Shown: positions 40,607 through 51,879 of the stretch, one piece after another
Layout of the letters: each line of letters begins with the position of its first letter
Numbering within the stretch: position 1 is the stretch's first letter
Source of the DNA: Fontisubflavum oceani
GTDB taxonomy: Bacteria; Pseudomonadota; Alphaproteobacteria; Rhodobacterales; Rhodobacteraceae
DNA: 64,000 nt
Reading direction: 5' to 3'
Assembly (NCBI RefSeq): GCF_030407165.1
Contig: NZ_CP129111.1
Span: 682,001 to 746,000, forward strand
Translations under genes and position numbers: made by a program
The notes under the pieces: model-generated
Told to the model about the DNA's origin: nothing
What the model saw: only the letters and a program-made list of their open reading frames with translations
The model's database searches: none

Positions 40607-40682
40607 TGGTGGAGCCTAGCGGGATCGAACCGCTGACCTCCTGAATGCAAATCAGGCGCTCTCCCAGCTGAGCTAAGGCCCC
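40607..40682 (-). tRNA. tRNA-Ala(TGC)
   Basis: Cloverleaf of 76 bases on the minus strand, starting GGGGCCTTAGCTCAGCTGGG, anticodon TGC in CTGATTTGCATTCAG, T-loop GGTTCGATCCC and encoded CCA. Standard position in the 16S-23S spacer, after tRNA-Ile. Confidence 0.97.
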
Positions 40683-40690
40683 TAGGGATA

Positions 40691-40767
<77 letters not shown>

Positions 40768-40905
40768 AAGTCCCGGGCGGTAACCCGTTCATGTTCTGAA
40801 GAGATATGAGGACGGCTCGGTCCGATGTGGTCATCTATGATGACCTTATGCTCTTGCGAGCTGCTAAGTGTTTCATGAGATGAGCAAGCTCATCTGGCTA
40901 GAAAC

Positions 40906-42380
<1,475 letters not shown>

Positions 42381-42616
42381 GTTGAAAAGCAGTTACCTGC
42401 TTAACCTTGACGTTCGAACCTCTGCACATCGTCCCTCCCGGCAAGGAAGGGACAGTCTTCTGTTTGTTGTGCTTCTGGTTTCATAAGAAACCGGAAACCG
42501 TCCAAACAGTGAAGCTGACACTGGATCATCGGATCGAAACCCTACCAGCGCGATATACAGACGTTGATCCATCGAATGAACCAAACCGCCCACATATCTC
42601 TTCAGATACCATCGAT

Positions 42617-42626
42617 TTCAAAGAGC
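42617..42626 (-). promoter_or_regulatory. boxA-like antitermination element in the rRNA leader
   Basis: The minus strand reads GCTCTTTGAA, close to bacterial rRNA boxA (TGCTCTTTAACA), about 240 bases before 16S and downstream of the promoter. boxA binds NusB-NusE and keeps polymerase from terminating in rRNA genes. Confidence 0.5.
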
Positions 42627-42765
42627 GTGAGACAAAACAAACTGAGATGCGCCGTAACTTGTTTGGCGCGCCCCGCCTGTATTATCTCGATTTTAGTCTG
42701 CGTCTCGTTGCCTTGCGGCCCGTTTGGCGCCCCGGTCAGTCGCCTCAGCGCCGCCGGTGAGGGGG

Positions 42766-42794
42766 TATTTACGGATTGGGTGGGGGGGCCGCAA
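42766..42794 (-). promoter_or_regulatory. Probable rRNA operon promoter
   Basis: On the minus strand TTGCGG (-35, 42794-42789) is followed after exactly 17 bases by TAAATA (-10, 42771-42766), with A-rich sequence just upstream. The start would lie about 380 bases before 16S. Spacing and position fit a sigma-70 rrn promoter; no other pair in the region fits as well. Confidence 0.4.
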
Positions 42795-43015
42795 GGGGTT
42801 TTTTGCAGAAAGATGACATTTTTTGCGGGATAACATGTTTTTCGTTTATTTTCATGTGTTTAGATATCCAAGAACCTTTAGGGTGAGGTCTTGGCCGCAC
42901 GCCCCGCCAGATCGGCCCGGCGACTCAGGGTACGGTAATACCCCAAGATATCGGCTTATCCCCAGAGATGTCCCCAGATATGGATTTTTGGCCCATCGAG
43001 TCCCCGCGACTCGGG

Positions 43016-43036
43016 CCGACTCAACTGGCGAGTCGG
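43016..43036. repeat. Inverted repeat overlapping the msrQ stop
   Basis: CCGACTC, seven-base loop, GAGTCGG forms a perfect stem across the end of msrQ, next to a second short palindrome CGAGTC-CCCGC-GACTCG just outside. No T-run follows, so it may be an mRNA-stabilising hairpin or Rho-dependent end, not an intrinsic terminator. Confidence 0.4.
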
Positions 43037-43626
43037 GTGCGAATAACCGGCAGTCGAAGTGCCAAAAGCCCCAAAACCACCGCCAAATAGATCATCGGCT
43101 CTAGCTGGAAGCCTTTTGCCAGCCAAACGTAATGCACCGCACCGAGAAGCGCCGCCGGGTACACAAGCTTATGCAGCTTGCGCCAGGCGGCCGCGCCCAT
43201 CCGCCGGACCGACAGGTTGTTTGATGTGACCGCCAAGGGGATCAGCAAAGCAAAACCCGCCATCCCAATCGTGATATAGGGCCGGTCCACGATATCCGCC
43301 CAGACTCGGCTCAGGCTTTGGACATCAAGCAGGGCCCAGACCAAGAAATGCGCCAAGACATAGAAGAAGGCGACGACCCCGATCGCGCGGCGGAACTTAA
43401 ACGCATTGATGCCTGCAATCTGGCGGAGCGGGGTGACGACAAGACCAAGGATGACCAGTTGAAGCGCGATCTCGCCATATTCATGCTCCAGCGCTTCGAT
43501 CGGCTCGACGCCAAGCCCACCGGTCGCCCCGAGATAGAACAACCAGGCCGCCCAAGCCGCTCCGACGATGTAGAGCGCCCATGGCGGCACCAGTCGCAAA
43601 CCACGATTGATCCGGTCAACCAGCAT
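43021..43626 (-). CDS. msrQ: Haem-binding membrane subunit of periplasmic methionine sulfoxide reductase
   Basis: Inner-membrane b-type haem protein (201 residues, about six hydrophobic segments) passing quinol electrons to MsrP. Family features: GEIALQLVILGLVVTPLRQ, RRAIGVVAFFYVLAHFLVWA with a haem-ligand His, WRKLHKLVYPAALLGAVHYVW with further His. It lies about 100 bases after msrP on the same strand, the standard pair. Confidence 0.94.
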   Translation of the reverse strand: MLVDRINRGLRLVPPWALYIVGAAWAAWLFYLGATGGLGVEPIEALEHEYGEIALQLVILGLVVTPLRQIAGINAFKFRRAIGVVAFFYVLAHFLVWALLDVQSLSRVWADIVDRPYITIGMAGFALLIPLAVTSNNLSVRRMGAAAWRKLHKLVYPAALLGAVHYVWLAKGFQLEPMIYLAVVLGLLALRLPVIRTRLAS

Positions 43627-43732
43627 TCTCTTGTCCTACCTTCGCTTGGCTGCAACCGGTGATCGCTTTTCTTCTGCCGCAGACACGGCGGGGTGCGATC
43701 TTGGTCTCGCCACTCTGCCCATGCCCTGCGCG

Positions 43733-44596
43733 TCAGAAGAATTCCGACAGATCCATGCCCTCATAGAGACTGGCCACCTCATCCTCATAGCCATTGAACA
43801 TCAGCGTGTCCTGGCGACTGGCAAAGAGCCCGCCGCCGATCCGCCGTTCTGTGGCTTGGCTCCAGCGCGGGTGATCCACATTTGGGTTCACATTACTATA
43901 GAAGCCGTATTCCCGGGGTTGGGCCATGTTCCAACTGGCGAGCGGCTGATCCGCTGTAAGGGTGATCCGCACGATGCTCTTGATACTCTTGAAACCGTAT
44001 TTCCAGGGAACGACCAAGCGGATCGGCGCACCGTTCTGGTTGGGCATCGGTTCCCCATAAAGACCGGTCGCCATAATCGTCAGCGGGTGCATCGCCTCGT
44101 CCAGGCGCAATCCCTCCCGATACGGCCATTCCAGAACAGGGAAGCGGAGGCCGGGCATTTCCTCGGGCCGGTTCAGCGTCTCAAACGCCACATATTGCGC
44201 GCCATCCTGCACGCCAACCCCCTCCAGCAGATCGGCCAGTTCAAATCCGTTCCACGGCACAACCATCGACCAAGCCTCGACACAGCGCAGGCGATAGATG
44301 CGTTCCTCAACCGTCATCCCCTCCATGATCTCGGCAAAGGAATAGGTGCCGGGATTGTCGACCAGCCCATCGACCACGATCTCCCATGGCTCGGTCGTCA
44401 TCATATGCGCATGTGCAGCAGGGTCGTCCTTGCCGGTCCCGAACTCATAGAAGTTGTTATAGTTGGTGATCTCTTCCCAGGTATTGGGCTCCAGGTCCTG
44501 AGCCTGTGCCTGCCCCCCAATCAGCCCGGCGCCAAGAAGCGCGCCACTGCCCGCCATGATCTGGCGGCGGTTCAGATACATCTCTTTCGGGGTCAC
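43733..44596 (-). CDS. msrP: Periplasmic protein-methionine-sulfoxide reductase, molybdopterin catalytic subunit
   Basis: Repairs oxidised methionines in periplasmic proteins using a molybdopterin cofactor. The 287 residues open with a Tat signal (NRRQIMAGSGALLGAGLIGG), then ITNYNNFYEFGTGKDDPAAHA, the cofactor Cys in RLRCVEAWSMVVPWNGFEL and RLVVPWKYGFKSIKSI. The GTG start at 44596 is used; relatives begin slightly further upstream, but a stop in frame leaves no better start. Requires the moa and mod functions encoded elsewhere in the window. Confidence 0.93.
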   Translation of the reverse strand: MTPKEMYLNRRQIMAGSGALLGAGLIGGQAQAQDLEPNTWEEITNYNNFYEFGTGKDDPAAHAHMMTTEPWEIVVDGLVDNPGTYSFAEIMEGMTVEERIYRLRCVEAWSMVVPWNGFELADLLEGVGVQDGAQYVAFETLNRPEEMPGLRFPVLEWPYREGLRLDEAMHPLTIMATGLYGEPMPNQNGAPIRLVVPWKYGFKSIKSIVRITLTADQPLASWNMAQPREYGFYSNVNPNVDHPRWSQATERRIGGGLFASRQDTLMFNGYEDEVASLYEGMDLSEFF

Positions 44597-44705
44597 ATCC
44601 GCCCAAGTCAGGGGGAGCGATAACGTCCTGCCATGTCAATCTCCGTGTCGGTTGGCCGCAACTTGCCTTAAAAGATGCGTCCGGCCCAAGCCAAAGCACG
44701 TCTGA

Positions 44706-46192
44706 TCACGAAACTGTTTGGCCCGCGCGATCAGACGGGAACAATTCGTTCATCGGGATTGACGTGCCATCTGGCTGCACGAGACGCACATGGCGGCGAC
44801 GTAGCAAACGCGGCTCGGACACCCCGACAGAATGGGCAATCGTCTCAACTTCTTTGACAATCGACGTGCCATACATCGCGACGCGCTTGTCCTTGTCTTC
44901 GACGACCAGCCCTGCCTGAAAGCGCGGATCATGGGTGGTGATGCCGGTCGGACAGGTGTTTTTGTTACATTTCAGCGCCTGGATACAGCCAAGCGAGAAC
45001 ATGAACCCGCGCGCCGATGTTACAAAATCCGCGCCCGCCGCCAGCGCCCAAGCAACATCGCCGGGATTGACCAGCTTGCCGGAGGCGACGATCCGGATGC
45101 GATCCTTCAAACCGGCCTTGTTTCTGAGATCGGCCAAAAGCGGCAAGGCCTCGCGGATCGACATGCCAACAAGATCCATCAGCGGCATTGGCGAAGCGCC
45201 CGTCCCGCCCTCGCCACCATCGAGTGTGATGAAATCGGGCGCACATTCACCGCCGCGCGCATCGATCCGGTCAAACAGATCGTTGAACGCCTCGACACCG
45301 CCCATCACGGTTTTGATGCCCACCGGCTTTCCGGTCACGTCACGGATATGGCAGATCATGTCCAGGAGATCGTCGAAATTGTTGATCTCCTTGTGCCGGT
45401 TCGGCGAAAGCGAGTCTTTGCCAGGATCAATCCCGCGAATCTCGGCAATCTCATCGGTGATCTTCTCCGCAGGGAGAATGCCGCCTTTGCCAGGCTTGGC
45501 CCCTTGCGCCAGCTTCAGCTCGAACATTTTAACTTCGGTCTTCTCGGCGACGCGTTTCAGCTTCTCGTCATCGAGATTCCCATCCGCGTCGCGCACACCG
45601 TATTTCGCTGTGCCGATCTGATAGACAATGTCAGCCCCACCCTCGAGGTGATACGGCGACAGCCCCCTTCCCCGGTGTTCATCCACATCCCCGCCGCGCG
45701 CGCGCCACGGCTGAGCGCGCGAACCGCCGGTTTCGATATCGCGCCATAGCTCATGCCGGAGATGTTGAAGAACGACCGTGCCATGAACGGAATCCGCGCA
45801 TATGGCCCGATCTCCATCGGTTCGGATTTGGCGAACTGATCATCCAGCGGCGGAAATGGGTCCGGCGTAAAGAGCGGCGTGCCGACGACACCAATATTCC
45901 GCGTGGAACCAAAGGCCAGCGTGTTCCTGCCCCCATCCGCCGCATGCTGCACCCAATCGCGCTGCGCCCGGTTGAACGGCAATTCCTCACGATCCATCGC
46001 AAAGAAATACTGCCGGAAAAACTCCCCCAATGTGCTGAACAAGCTGCGGAACCGCCCGATCACTGGGTAGTTTCGCCGGATCGCATCGCTCTTCTGCGCC
46101 CGGTCAAGCACGAAGATTACGACGATCAGAAGAGCGGCAAGACCGATCACCAGCCAAAACACCAGGGCGAGAGCTTCCAAATACCAGGTCAT
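44706..46192 (-). pseudogene. FMN-binding glutamate synthase-family protein, frame broken at a C run
   Basis: Homologue of the glutamate synthase synthase-domain with an N-terminal membrane helix (ALVFWLVIGLAALLIVVIFVL). Further signatures are FNISGMSYGAISKPAVRALS, GGLSPYHLEGGADIVYQIGT, TLDGGEGGTGASPMPLMD and CNKNTCPTGITTHDP. The run 45663-45667 has five C; one more rejoins MWMNTGEGG to LSPYHLEGG, giving about 495 residues. The ATG at 46192 has GGAG six bases upstream. Such stand-alone proteins lack the glutaminase domain, so the reaction is uncertain. The break is likely a sequence error. Confidence 0.85.
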
Positions 46193-46448
46193 ATTCATCT
46201 CCAAACCGCGCTGCGCCATCTTTGCGATCACATATCACAAGGCAAGCCAAACCCGCGTGATCGGCTCACGTCCGATAACACCAGGTAACATCCGTTTTAC
46301 TGGATTTCGTTAACCGTCCCGGCTTAGGCGCGAAGGACATCCCGTCAACCCCCTCAGCGGGTCGTCGCTTATCTTGTCTGCCTGTCGACCGCGGCCATCT
46401 CCCGCCACACGGGGAGCAACCCCGCAGATGACTTATGGGAGACATCCA

Positions 46449-46931
46449 ATGCTACGACGTACGCTTCTTGCCCTCACGGCTTCAAGCTTTCTGGCCGCTC
46501 CGGTCTTCGCTGACGGCCACGCGATGGATATCGTCGACACAGCCGCTGATGCCGGCACCTTCAACACACTCGTGGCGGCTGTTGAAGCCGCTGGCCTGGT
46601 CGACACGCTGAAGAGTGAAGGGCCATTCACCGTTTTCGCACCCACCGATGACGCCTTCGCCGCCCTGCCCGAAGGCACAGTCGAGTCGCTTCTGATGGAA
46701 GAGAACCGCGATCAGCTTGTGGCGATCTTGACCTATCATGTGGTGCCGGGCGCCGTGATGTCCGGCGATCTCAGCGATGGGATGATGGCCGCCACGGTCC
46801 AAGGTGGCGAAGTAATGATCGGAACCGAGGGCGGCGTGACGGTTAATGAGGCCAATGTGGTGGCCGCCGATATCGAAGCGTCCAACGGCGTGATCCATGT
46901 GATCGACGCGGTGATCTTGCCAGAGATGTAA
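46449..46931 (+). CDS. Secreted fasciclin-domain protein
   Basis: The 160-residue protein has a signal peptide (LLALTASSFLAAPVFA) and one FAS1 domain with both conserved boxes: GPFTVFAPTDDAFAALP and ILTYHVVPGAVMSGDL, ending VIHVIDAVILPEM. Single-domain bacterial fasciclins are extracellular or periplasmic adhesion-type proteins of unclear role. GGGAGA lies seven bases before the ATG. A strong intrinsic terminator follows. Confidence 0.92.
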   Translation: MLRRTLLALTASSFLAAPVFADGHAMDIVDTAADAGTFNTLVAAVEAAGLVDTLKSEGPFTVFAPTDDAFAALPEGTVESLLMEENRDQLVAILTYHVVPGAVMSGDLSDGMMAATVQGGEVMIGTEGGVTVNEANVVAADIEASNGVIHVIDAVILPEM

Positions 46932-46990
46932 GTGGAAGCTGCCAGTCGGTCTCAGACCTTGCCGACGGGTGATACACATCTGAGATAGAC

Positions 46991-47019
46991 AAAGGCCCCG
47001 GCGCAAACCGGGCCTTTTC
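46991..47019 (+). terminator. Intrinsic terminator after the fasciclin gene
   Basis: AAAGGCCCCGG, six-base loop, CCGGGCCTTTT forms a strong G+C-rich stem ending in T residues, about 60 bases after the fasciclin stop. On the other strand it also stands just beyond the clpB stop and may act in both directions. Confidence 0.8.
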
Positions 47020-47039
47020 ATAGCGACTTGGGGGGTCCT

Positions 47040-49654
47040 TCAGTGAACCACGGCATCCTCGGGCGGTTGCCTGTTTGAGGCGCTGACCCGATCGCCGACA
47101 ATCAAGCCTTCAGACCCGGCGCTGATGTGAAGCGTCTCTCCGTCTTTCACCTCACCCGCCAAGATCATCTCGGCCAGTTGGTCTTGGAGACTCCGCTGGA
47201 TCACCCGTTTTAGCGGACGGGCTCCAAAGACCGGGTCATAACCCTCATCGGCCAGCCAGGTCATTGCACCCTCATCCAGATCAAGCGTGATTTTGCGCTC
47301 GGCCAAGCGCGCGCCAAGCCGCTGAAGCTGGATCGTCACGATGCCGTCCATATCAGCCCGGCTTAGCCGGTCGAAGATGATCGTCTCATCCAGACGGTTC
47401 AAAAACTCGGGCCGGAAATGTGCCCGAACCGCATCCATCACATCGCGTTTCGCGTCCGAGGCATCGGCCCCATCTGGCAACTGGCTCAACGCCTGCGCGC
47501 CAAGATTCGAGGTCAGCACAATCAGCGTCTGCTTGAAATCGACCGTCCGCCCCTGACCATCCGTCAGTTGCCCGTCGTCAAGCACCTGCAACAGCACGTT
47601 AAAGACATCCGGGTGCGCTTTCTCCACCTCGTCGAAGAGAACGACCTGATAGGGCCGTCGCCGCACCGCTTCGGTCAGCTTGCCGCCTTCGTCATAACCG
47701 ACATAACCCGGAGGTGCGCCGATCAGCCGGGCGACCGAATGCTTCTCCATGAACTCGCTCATGTCGATCCGCACCATTGCCTGATCATCATCGAAGAGAA
47801 ACTCGGCGAGCGCCTTGGTCAACTCGGTCTTACCGACCCCTGTCGGCCCGAGCATCAGGAAGGAGCCAAGCGGCCGGTTCTCGTCATTCAACCCGGCCCG
47901 CGCCCGGCGCACGGCGTTCGAGACCGCGCGCACCGCCGTATGCTGACCAATGACGCGCTTGCCGATCTCCTCTTCCATCCGCAGGAGTTTCTCACGCTCC
48001 CCTTCCAGCATCCGAGACATCGGAATACCGGTCCAGCGCTCGACAACCGACGCAATCTGCTCGGGCCGCACGGCCTCTTCCACCAGCATCTCGTCTTCTT
48101 GCGCTTCAGCCTCGGCCAGATCTTTCTCCAATTGCGGGATGACGCCATAGCTCAACTCACCCGCCTTGGCCAAATCACCGGCGCGCTTGGCCTGATCCAA
48201 CTCCGCCCGCGCATGATCGAGCTTCTCTTTGATGCTCCGCGCACTTTCCAGCTTATCGCGTTCCGACTGCCATTGGGCGGTCATCTCCGCGGATCTCTGC
48301 TGCAAATCGCCCAGCTCTTTCTCAAGCTTCTCAAGCCGATCTTTCGAGGCCGCGTCATCTTCTTTCTTCAACGCCTCCGCCTCGATCTGCTTTTGCAGAA
48401 TATCGCGATCCAGCGCATCCAACTCCTCGGGCTTCGAATCCACCTCCATCCGCAGGCGGGAGGCCGCCTCATCGACCAAATCGATCGCCTTGTCGGGCAA
48501 GAACCGATCCGTGATGTAGCGCTGGCTCAATTGCGCCGCGGCCACCAAAGCGCCGTCCGAGATTCGCACCCCGTGGTGCAGCTCATACTTCTCTTTGATA
48601 CCCCGCAGGATCGAGATCGTGTCTTCAACCGTTGGCTCTTCCACCATCAATGGCTGGAACCGGCGGGCCAAAGCCGCGTCTTTCTCGACATATTTCCGAT
48701 ATTCATCAAGCGTCGTTGCCCCGACGCAGTGCAACTCCCCCGGGCCAAAGCCGGTTTGATAAGGTTCGCCGCATCCATCGCGCCATCGGTTTTGCCCGCG
48801 CCCACCAGCGTGTGCATCTCATCAATAAAGAGAATGATCTCACCGGCAGCGGCACTGATCTCGTTCAAAACCGCCTTCAGGCGCTCTTCAAACTCGCCGC
48901 GATACTTCGCGCCCGCAATCAACGCCCCCATATCAAGGGACATCAGCGTCTTGTTGCGCAAACTCTCAGGCACATCGCCATCGACGATCCGCATCGCCAA
49001 GCCCTCGGCGATCGCCGTCTTACCCACGCCCGCCTCGCCGATCAGCACCGGGTTGTTCTTGGTGCGGCGGCTGAGCACCTGCATCGCGCGGCGGATTTCC
49101 TCGTCGCGCCCGATGATGGGGTCGATCTTGCCTTCGCGCGCAGCCTCGGTCAGATCGCGGGCATATTTGCTCAACGCCTCGTAATTGTCCTCGGCGCTGG
49201 CACTGTCGGCCGTCCGCCCCTTACGAATATCGTTGATCGCAGCGTTCAAGCTCTGCGCATTCACGCCACCGGCTTCCAAGGCGCTTTTCGCAGCCGATTT
49301 CACCATCGCAAGCGCCGTCAGCAGGCGCTCAACCGGCACAAAACTGTCGCCGCCCTTTTCGGCCAGTTTCTCCGCCTCGCTCAGCACTTTCGTAGTCTGA
49401 CCATCAAGATACAGTTGCCCTGCGTCGCCGGTCACCTTAGGCAGCTTGCCCATCGCGACATCCAGCGCCTCGACAACCCGCGCGGGCTCGCCGCCGGCGC
49501 GCGCAATCAGATTGGAGGCGAGCCCTTGCTCGTCATCCATCAGCGCTTTCAGCACATGTTCCGGGGCCAGTTTCTGGTGGTCTTCACGCTGCGCAATTGT
49601 CTGGGCAGCCTGCACAAACCCGCGCGCGCGATCCGTGAACTTTTCAAAGTTCAT
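47040..49654 (-). pseudogene. clpB: ATP-dependent disaggregase ClpB, frame broken at a C run
   Basis: Hsp100 chaperone that rescues aggregated proteins with DnaK. The first part has the N domain (FTDRARGFVQAAQTIAQRED) and AAA-1 Walker A GEAGVGKTAI with ANLIKPALARG. The second frame gives LHCVGATTLDEYRKYVEKD, the coiled-coil middle domain, and AAA-2 GPTGVGKTELTKALAE. The C run 48737-48741 has five bases; one more joins ALARG-E-LHCVGATT, giving about 871 residues. AAGGAG precedes the ATG at 49654. Loss of ClpB by a one-base homopolymer change is much less likely than a sequence error. Confidence 0.92.
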
Positions 49655-49762
49655 CACGTCTCTCCTTCTCAAAGCGCTTGACCTTTGCCTCGCCCTCAAG
49701 CGGCACGACGACAGTTGCAAGCCTTGAGGGATAGATGGGAAAACACCGCGCCAATCTCAAGA

Positions 49763-50272
49763 TTATTGCGGCAAATTCACCCCAAATTCCCGCGCCAAAG
49801 CCCGCGCGCGCGCCTGCATTGCCTTGGAGCGGTGGATCAGACCCTGACGGATACGCGCCTCCCGGTCGGCCTCTTCCCCCGCCGGCGTGATCCGGCAATA
49901 GGCGTCGAACGCCCAAACAGTCACCAACAGCTTGGGATGCCCCGCCAGAGGCACGATGGCCGCCCGGATCGGACGCGCCAGGTCCGGCGCGTGTTGAACC
50001 ATCTGGAGAATATGCAGAATGGCGTCGGGCTCCGAAAGCTTCGGCAAGGCCGCAAAAGACAGCGTGAGCGCCCCCGCGGGAAGCCGCCCGGTCTCGGCCA
50101 GCGCTTTCAGACACCAGGTGGCGGCAATCTCATCCGGCCCTGGCAAAGCGGCCACAAGCGCGTCGACAGCCTCCGGCTCCATCCTTGTCTGAACAACCGC
50201 CTTAAGCGGCGCGGTACGCACCCCATCAGAGGCCCGAAGCGCCTCGGCGACGGCTTTTGCAGTCTGTCCCAT
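49763..50272 (-). CDS. Hypothetical protein, possibly HEAT-like helical
   Basis: Not recognised. The 169 residues are mostly alpha-helical and Ala/Leu-rich, with repeated patterns such as AVDALVAALPGPDEIAATW and PDAILHILQMVQHAPDLARP, suggesting HEAT-like repeats. No catalytic motif. The start at 50272 is chosen where protein-like sequence begins; no good Shine-Dalgarno is seen. It lies about 110 bases upstream of clpB on the same strand and may share its transcript. Confidence 0.7.
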   Translation of the reverse strand: MGQTAKAVAEALRASDGVRTAPLKAVVQTRMEPEAVDALVAALPGPDEIAATWCLKALAETGRLPAGALTLSFAALPKLSEPDAILHILQMVQHAPDLARPIRAAIVPLAGHPKLLVTVWAFDAYCRITPAGEEADREARIRQGLIHRSKAMQARARALAREFGVNLPQ

Positions 50273-50414
50273 GCGCCCAATAGTGCCGCATCCGATGCCG
50301 ACGCGAAAGATCGCTGACCCAGAGGTTCTACGCCCTTGCGCAGATAGCTGACGGAATTTGTCAGGAGGCCCATGATAGGTTCCACGCGACGGCGACGAGT
50401 CAAAGGATCTGCCG

Positions 50415-51272
50415 ATGCACATCATTCTTGGCGGAACGGGACAGGTCGGCTCGGCGACAGCGCGCGCGCTGCTCCAGGCCGGTCAAGCCGTGACGGTTGT
50501 GACGCGCGACGCGCAGCGGGCCGAGGCACTTGCCAAGGAAGGCGCTCACGTTGCCATCGCTGATCTGCGGGACCGTGATGCGCTCCGCGATGTCTTCCGA
50601 TCGGGCCAGCGTGCTTTCGTGCTCAACCCACCTGCCGATCCATCGACCGACACCGATGAAGAAGAACGCCAAAACGTGGCTGCGATCCTCGCCGCTCTGG
50701 AGGGATCAGGGCTGGAGAAAATCGTTGCTGTGTCCACCTACGGGGCTTTCAAGGGTGAGCGATGTGGTGATCTCACGGTGCTCCACGAACTGGAAACACA
50801 GCTTCTGGCACAGCCCATACCCACGGCCATCAACCGTGGCGGTTACTACTTTAGCAACTGGGCCGGGATGGCTGGCATGGTGCGAGAGAGCGGTCTGCTC
50901 CCCAGTTTCTTTCCCGCCGATTTATCCATCGCAATGGTGGCGCCACATGATCTTGGTTTGGAAGCCGCGCGGCGGATGATGTCGGATGTCTCTGATATTG
51001 GGATCGAACATATCGAGGGGCCGGAACGGTATACGCCAAATGATGTGGCGGCGGCGTTCGCAGAGGTGCTGGGTCGCGAGGTTGAGGTGCAAGAGATCCC
51101 GCAAGATCAACTGGAAAACACGTTCATTCAGTTGGGGTTCTCGGAACACGCCGCCGCATCATATGCCTGCATGACGCGGCGCTTGATCCACGGCAAGATC
51201 GAGATGGTCAGCAAAGCAATCAAAGGACAAACAGGTTTGAAGTCCTATATCGCCTCGGCGCTGAAGGGCTGA
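50415..51272 (+). CDS. NmrA-like NAD(P)-binding protein
   Basis: Atypical SDR of 285 residues with an N-terminal Rossmann motif GGTGQVGSATARALLQAG, VTRDAQRAEALAKEGAHVAI and AVSTYGAFKGE; the C-terminal part (EVLGREVEVQEIPQDQL) follows NmrA/quinone-reductase QorB-like proteins. It lacks the usual YxxxK catalytic pair. AAAGGA precedes the ATG. Function not determined. Confidence 0.85.
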   Translation: MHIILGGTGQVGSATARALLQAGQAVTVVTRDAQRAEALAKEGAHVAIADLRDRDALRDVFRSGQRAFVLNPPADPSTDTDEEERQNVAAILAALEGSGLEKIVAVSTYGAFKGERCGDLTVLHELETQLLAQPIPTAINRGGYYFSNWAGMAGMVRESGLLPSFFPADLSIAMVAPHDLGLEAARRMMSDVSDIGIEHIEGPERYTPNDVAAAFAEVLGREVEVQEIPQDQLENTFIQLGFSEHAAASYACMTRRLIHGKIEMVSKAIKGQTGLKSYIASALKG

Positions 51273-51503
51273 GCAAAATCCGCTTAACTGACTGCGTTGG
51301 AACCCCGCCGGCTCCAGGTATCGGTTAGCGATCTACTCTAACCACCTCCTTTTGATGCGACCGGTTGGACCGTCACCAACAGCGCCGCGCCGGTAGAGAC
51401 CATCCCTCAGGCCGATTTCGATATCTTCGCCCGCCAGTTCAAGAAAGATTTGAACCTTCCGCTCTGCCGAGCCGTCCTACAGGCAGAGATGAAGGAGGTC
51501 ATT

Positions 51504-51689
51504 ATGCCCCGTATCAGATTGAACACCGTGATCTACGATGCCCGCCGCCGGGGCTTTTCGGCGCTTGCCCGCATCGATTACGCCCCGCTTCCGCGCCATC
51601 TGGCTTGTTTCTGGCCCGGCCCGCAGGCAGCCGAGTTTTCCCTTATCAGCCAAGGCTTGGCCCACGCGGCGGCCCGCACCACACAGTGA
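51504..51689 (+). CDS. Small orphan protein, 61 residues, upstream of pyrF
   Basis: Not recognised. The ATG at 51504 is preceded by a near-perfect Shine-Dalgarno (AAGGAGGT, four bases away), and a strong intrinsic terminator stands about 80 bases after the stop, so this looks like a self-contained small gene. The protein starts MPRIRLNTVIYDARRRGF and ends AHAAARTTQ; no membrane segment or metal motif. The same frame is open upstream to 51342 with protein-like sequence (DFDIFARQFKKDL) but no ATG, so a longer, TTG-started or 5'-truncated gene is possible. Confidence 0.55.
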   Translation: MPRIRLNTVIYDARRRGFSALARIDYAPLPRHLACFWPGPQAAEFSLISQGLAHAAARTTQ

Positions 51690-51769
51690 GTTCCCTCTGG
51701 GTTGCGGCCTGTCCCGGCTGCACCCCATCCCGCAGATTAGGGCTTCTGTCTCGCCCGGCTGCTGCCTCA

Positions 51770-51812
51770 GACCCGGATTGCGGATCATCCCCCGCATCCG
51801 GGTCCTTTTTTG
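51770..51812 (+). terminator. Intrinsic terminator between the orphan gene and pyrF
   Basis: GACCCGGAT and ATCCGGGTC form a perfect nine-base stem (51770-51778 with 51796-51804), followed by C and a run of T to 51811. It ends the upstream transcript about 70 bases before pyrF, so pyrF must have its own promoter or depend on read-through. Confidence 0.88.
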
Positions 51813-51879
51813 TCTGGAGCGATGGACAGCTTGATCGACCACCTCTAATCACGGCTCCGGACAAGTTGGGGGAATTGAT

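Larger units (their letters stand above)
42381..43020 (-). other. Leader and promoter region of the rRNA operon, no protein gene
   Basis: About 640 bases between 16S and msrQ. It holds the probable rrn promoter (42766-42794), a boxA-like element (42617-42626) and A-rich sequence upstream of the promoter (AAAAAATG, CAAAAAACCCC on the minus strand) that could serve as an UP element. Small ORFs here show no coding character. Confidence 0.6.

Noticed and set aside
42661..42720. GATAAT as the rRNA -10 element
   Set aside because: No acceptable -35 element at the right distance; the TTGCGG-N17-TAAATA pair upstream fits better.
47418..49184. 588-residue plus-strand ORF
   Set aside because: Antisense of clpB; composition is Leu/Ile/His/Arg-rich with no domain.
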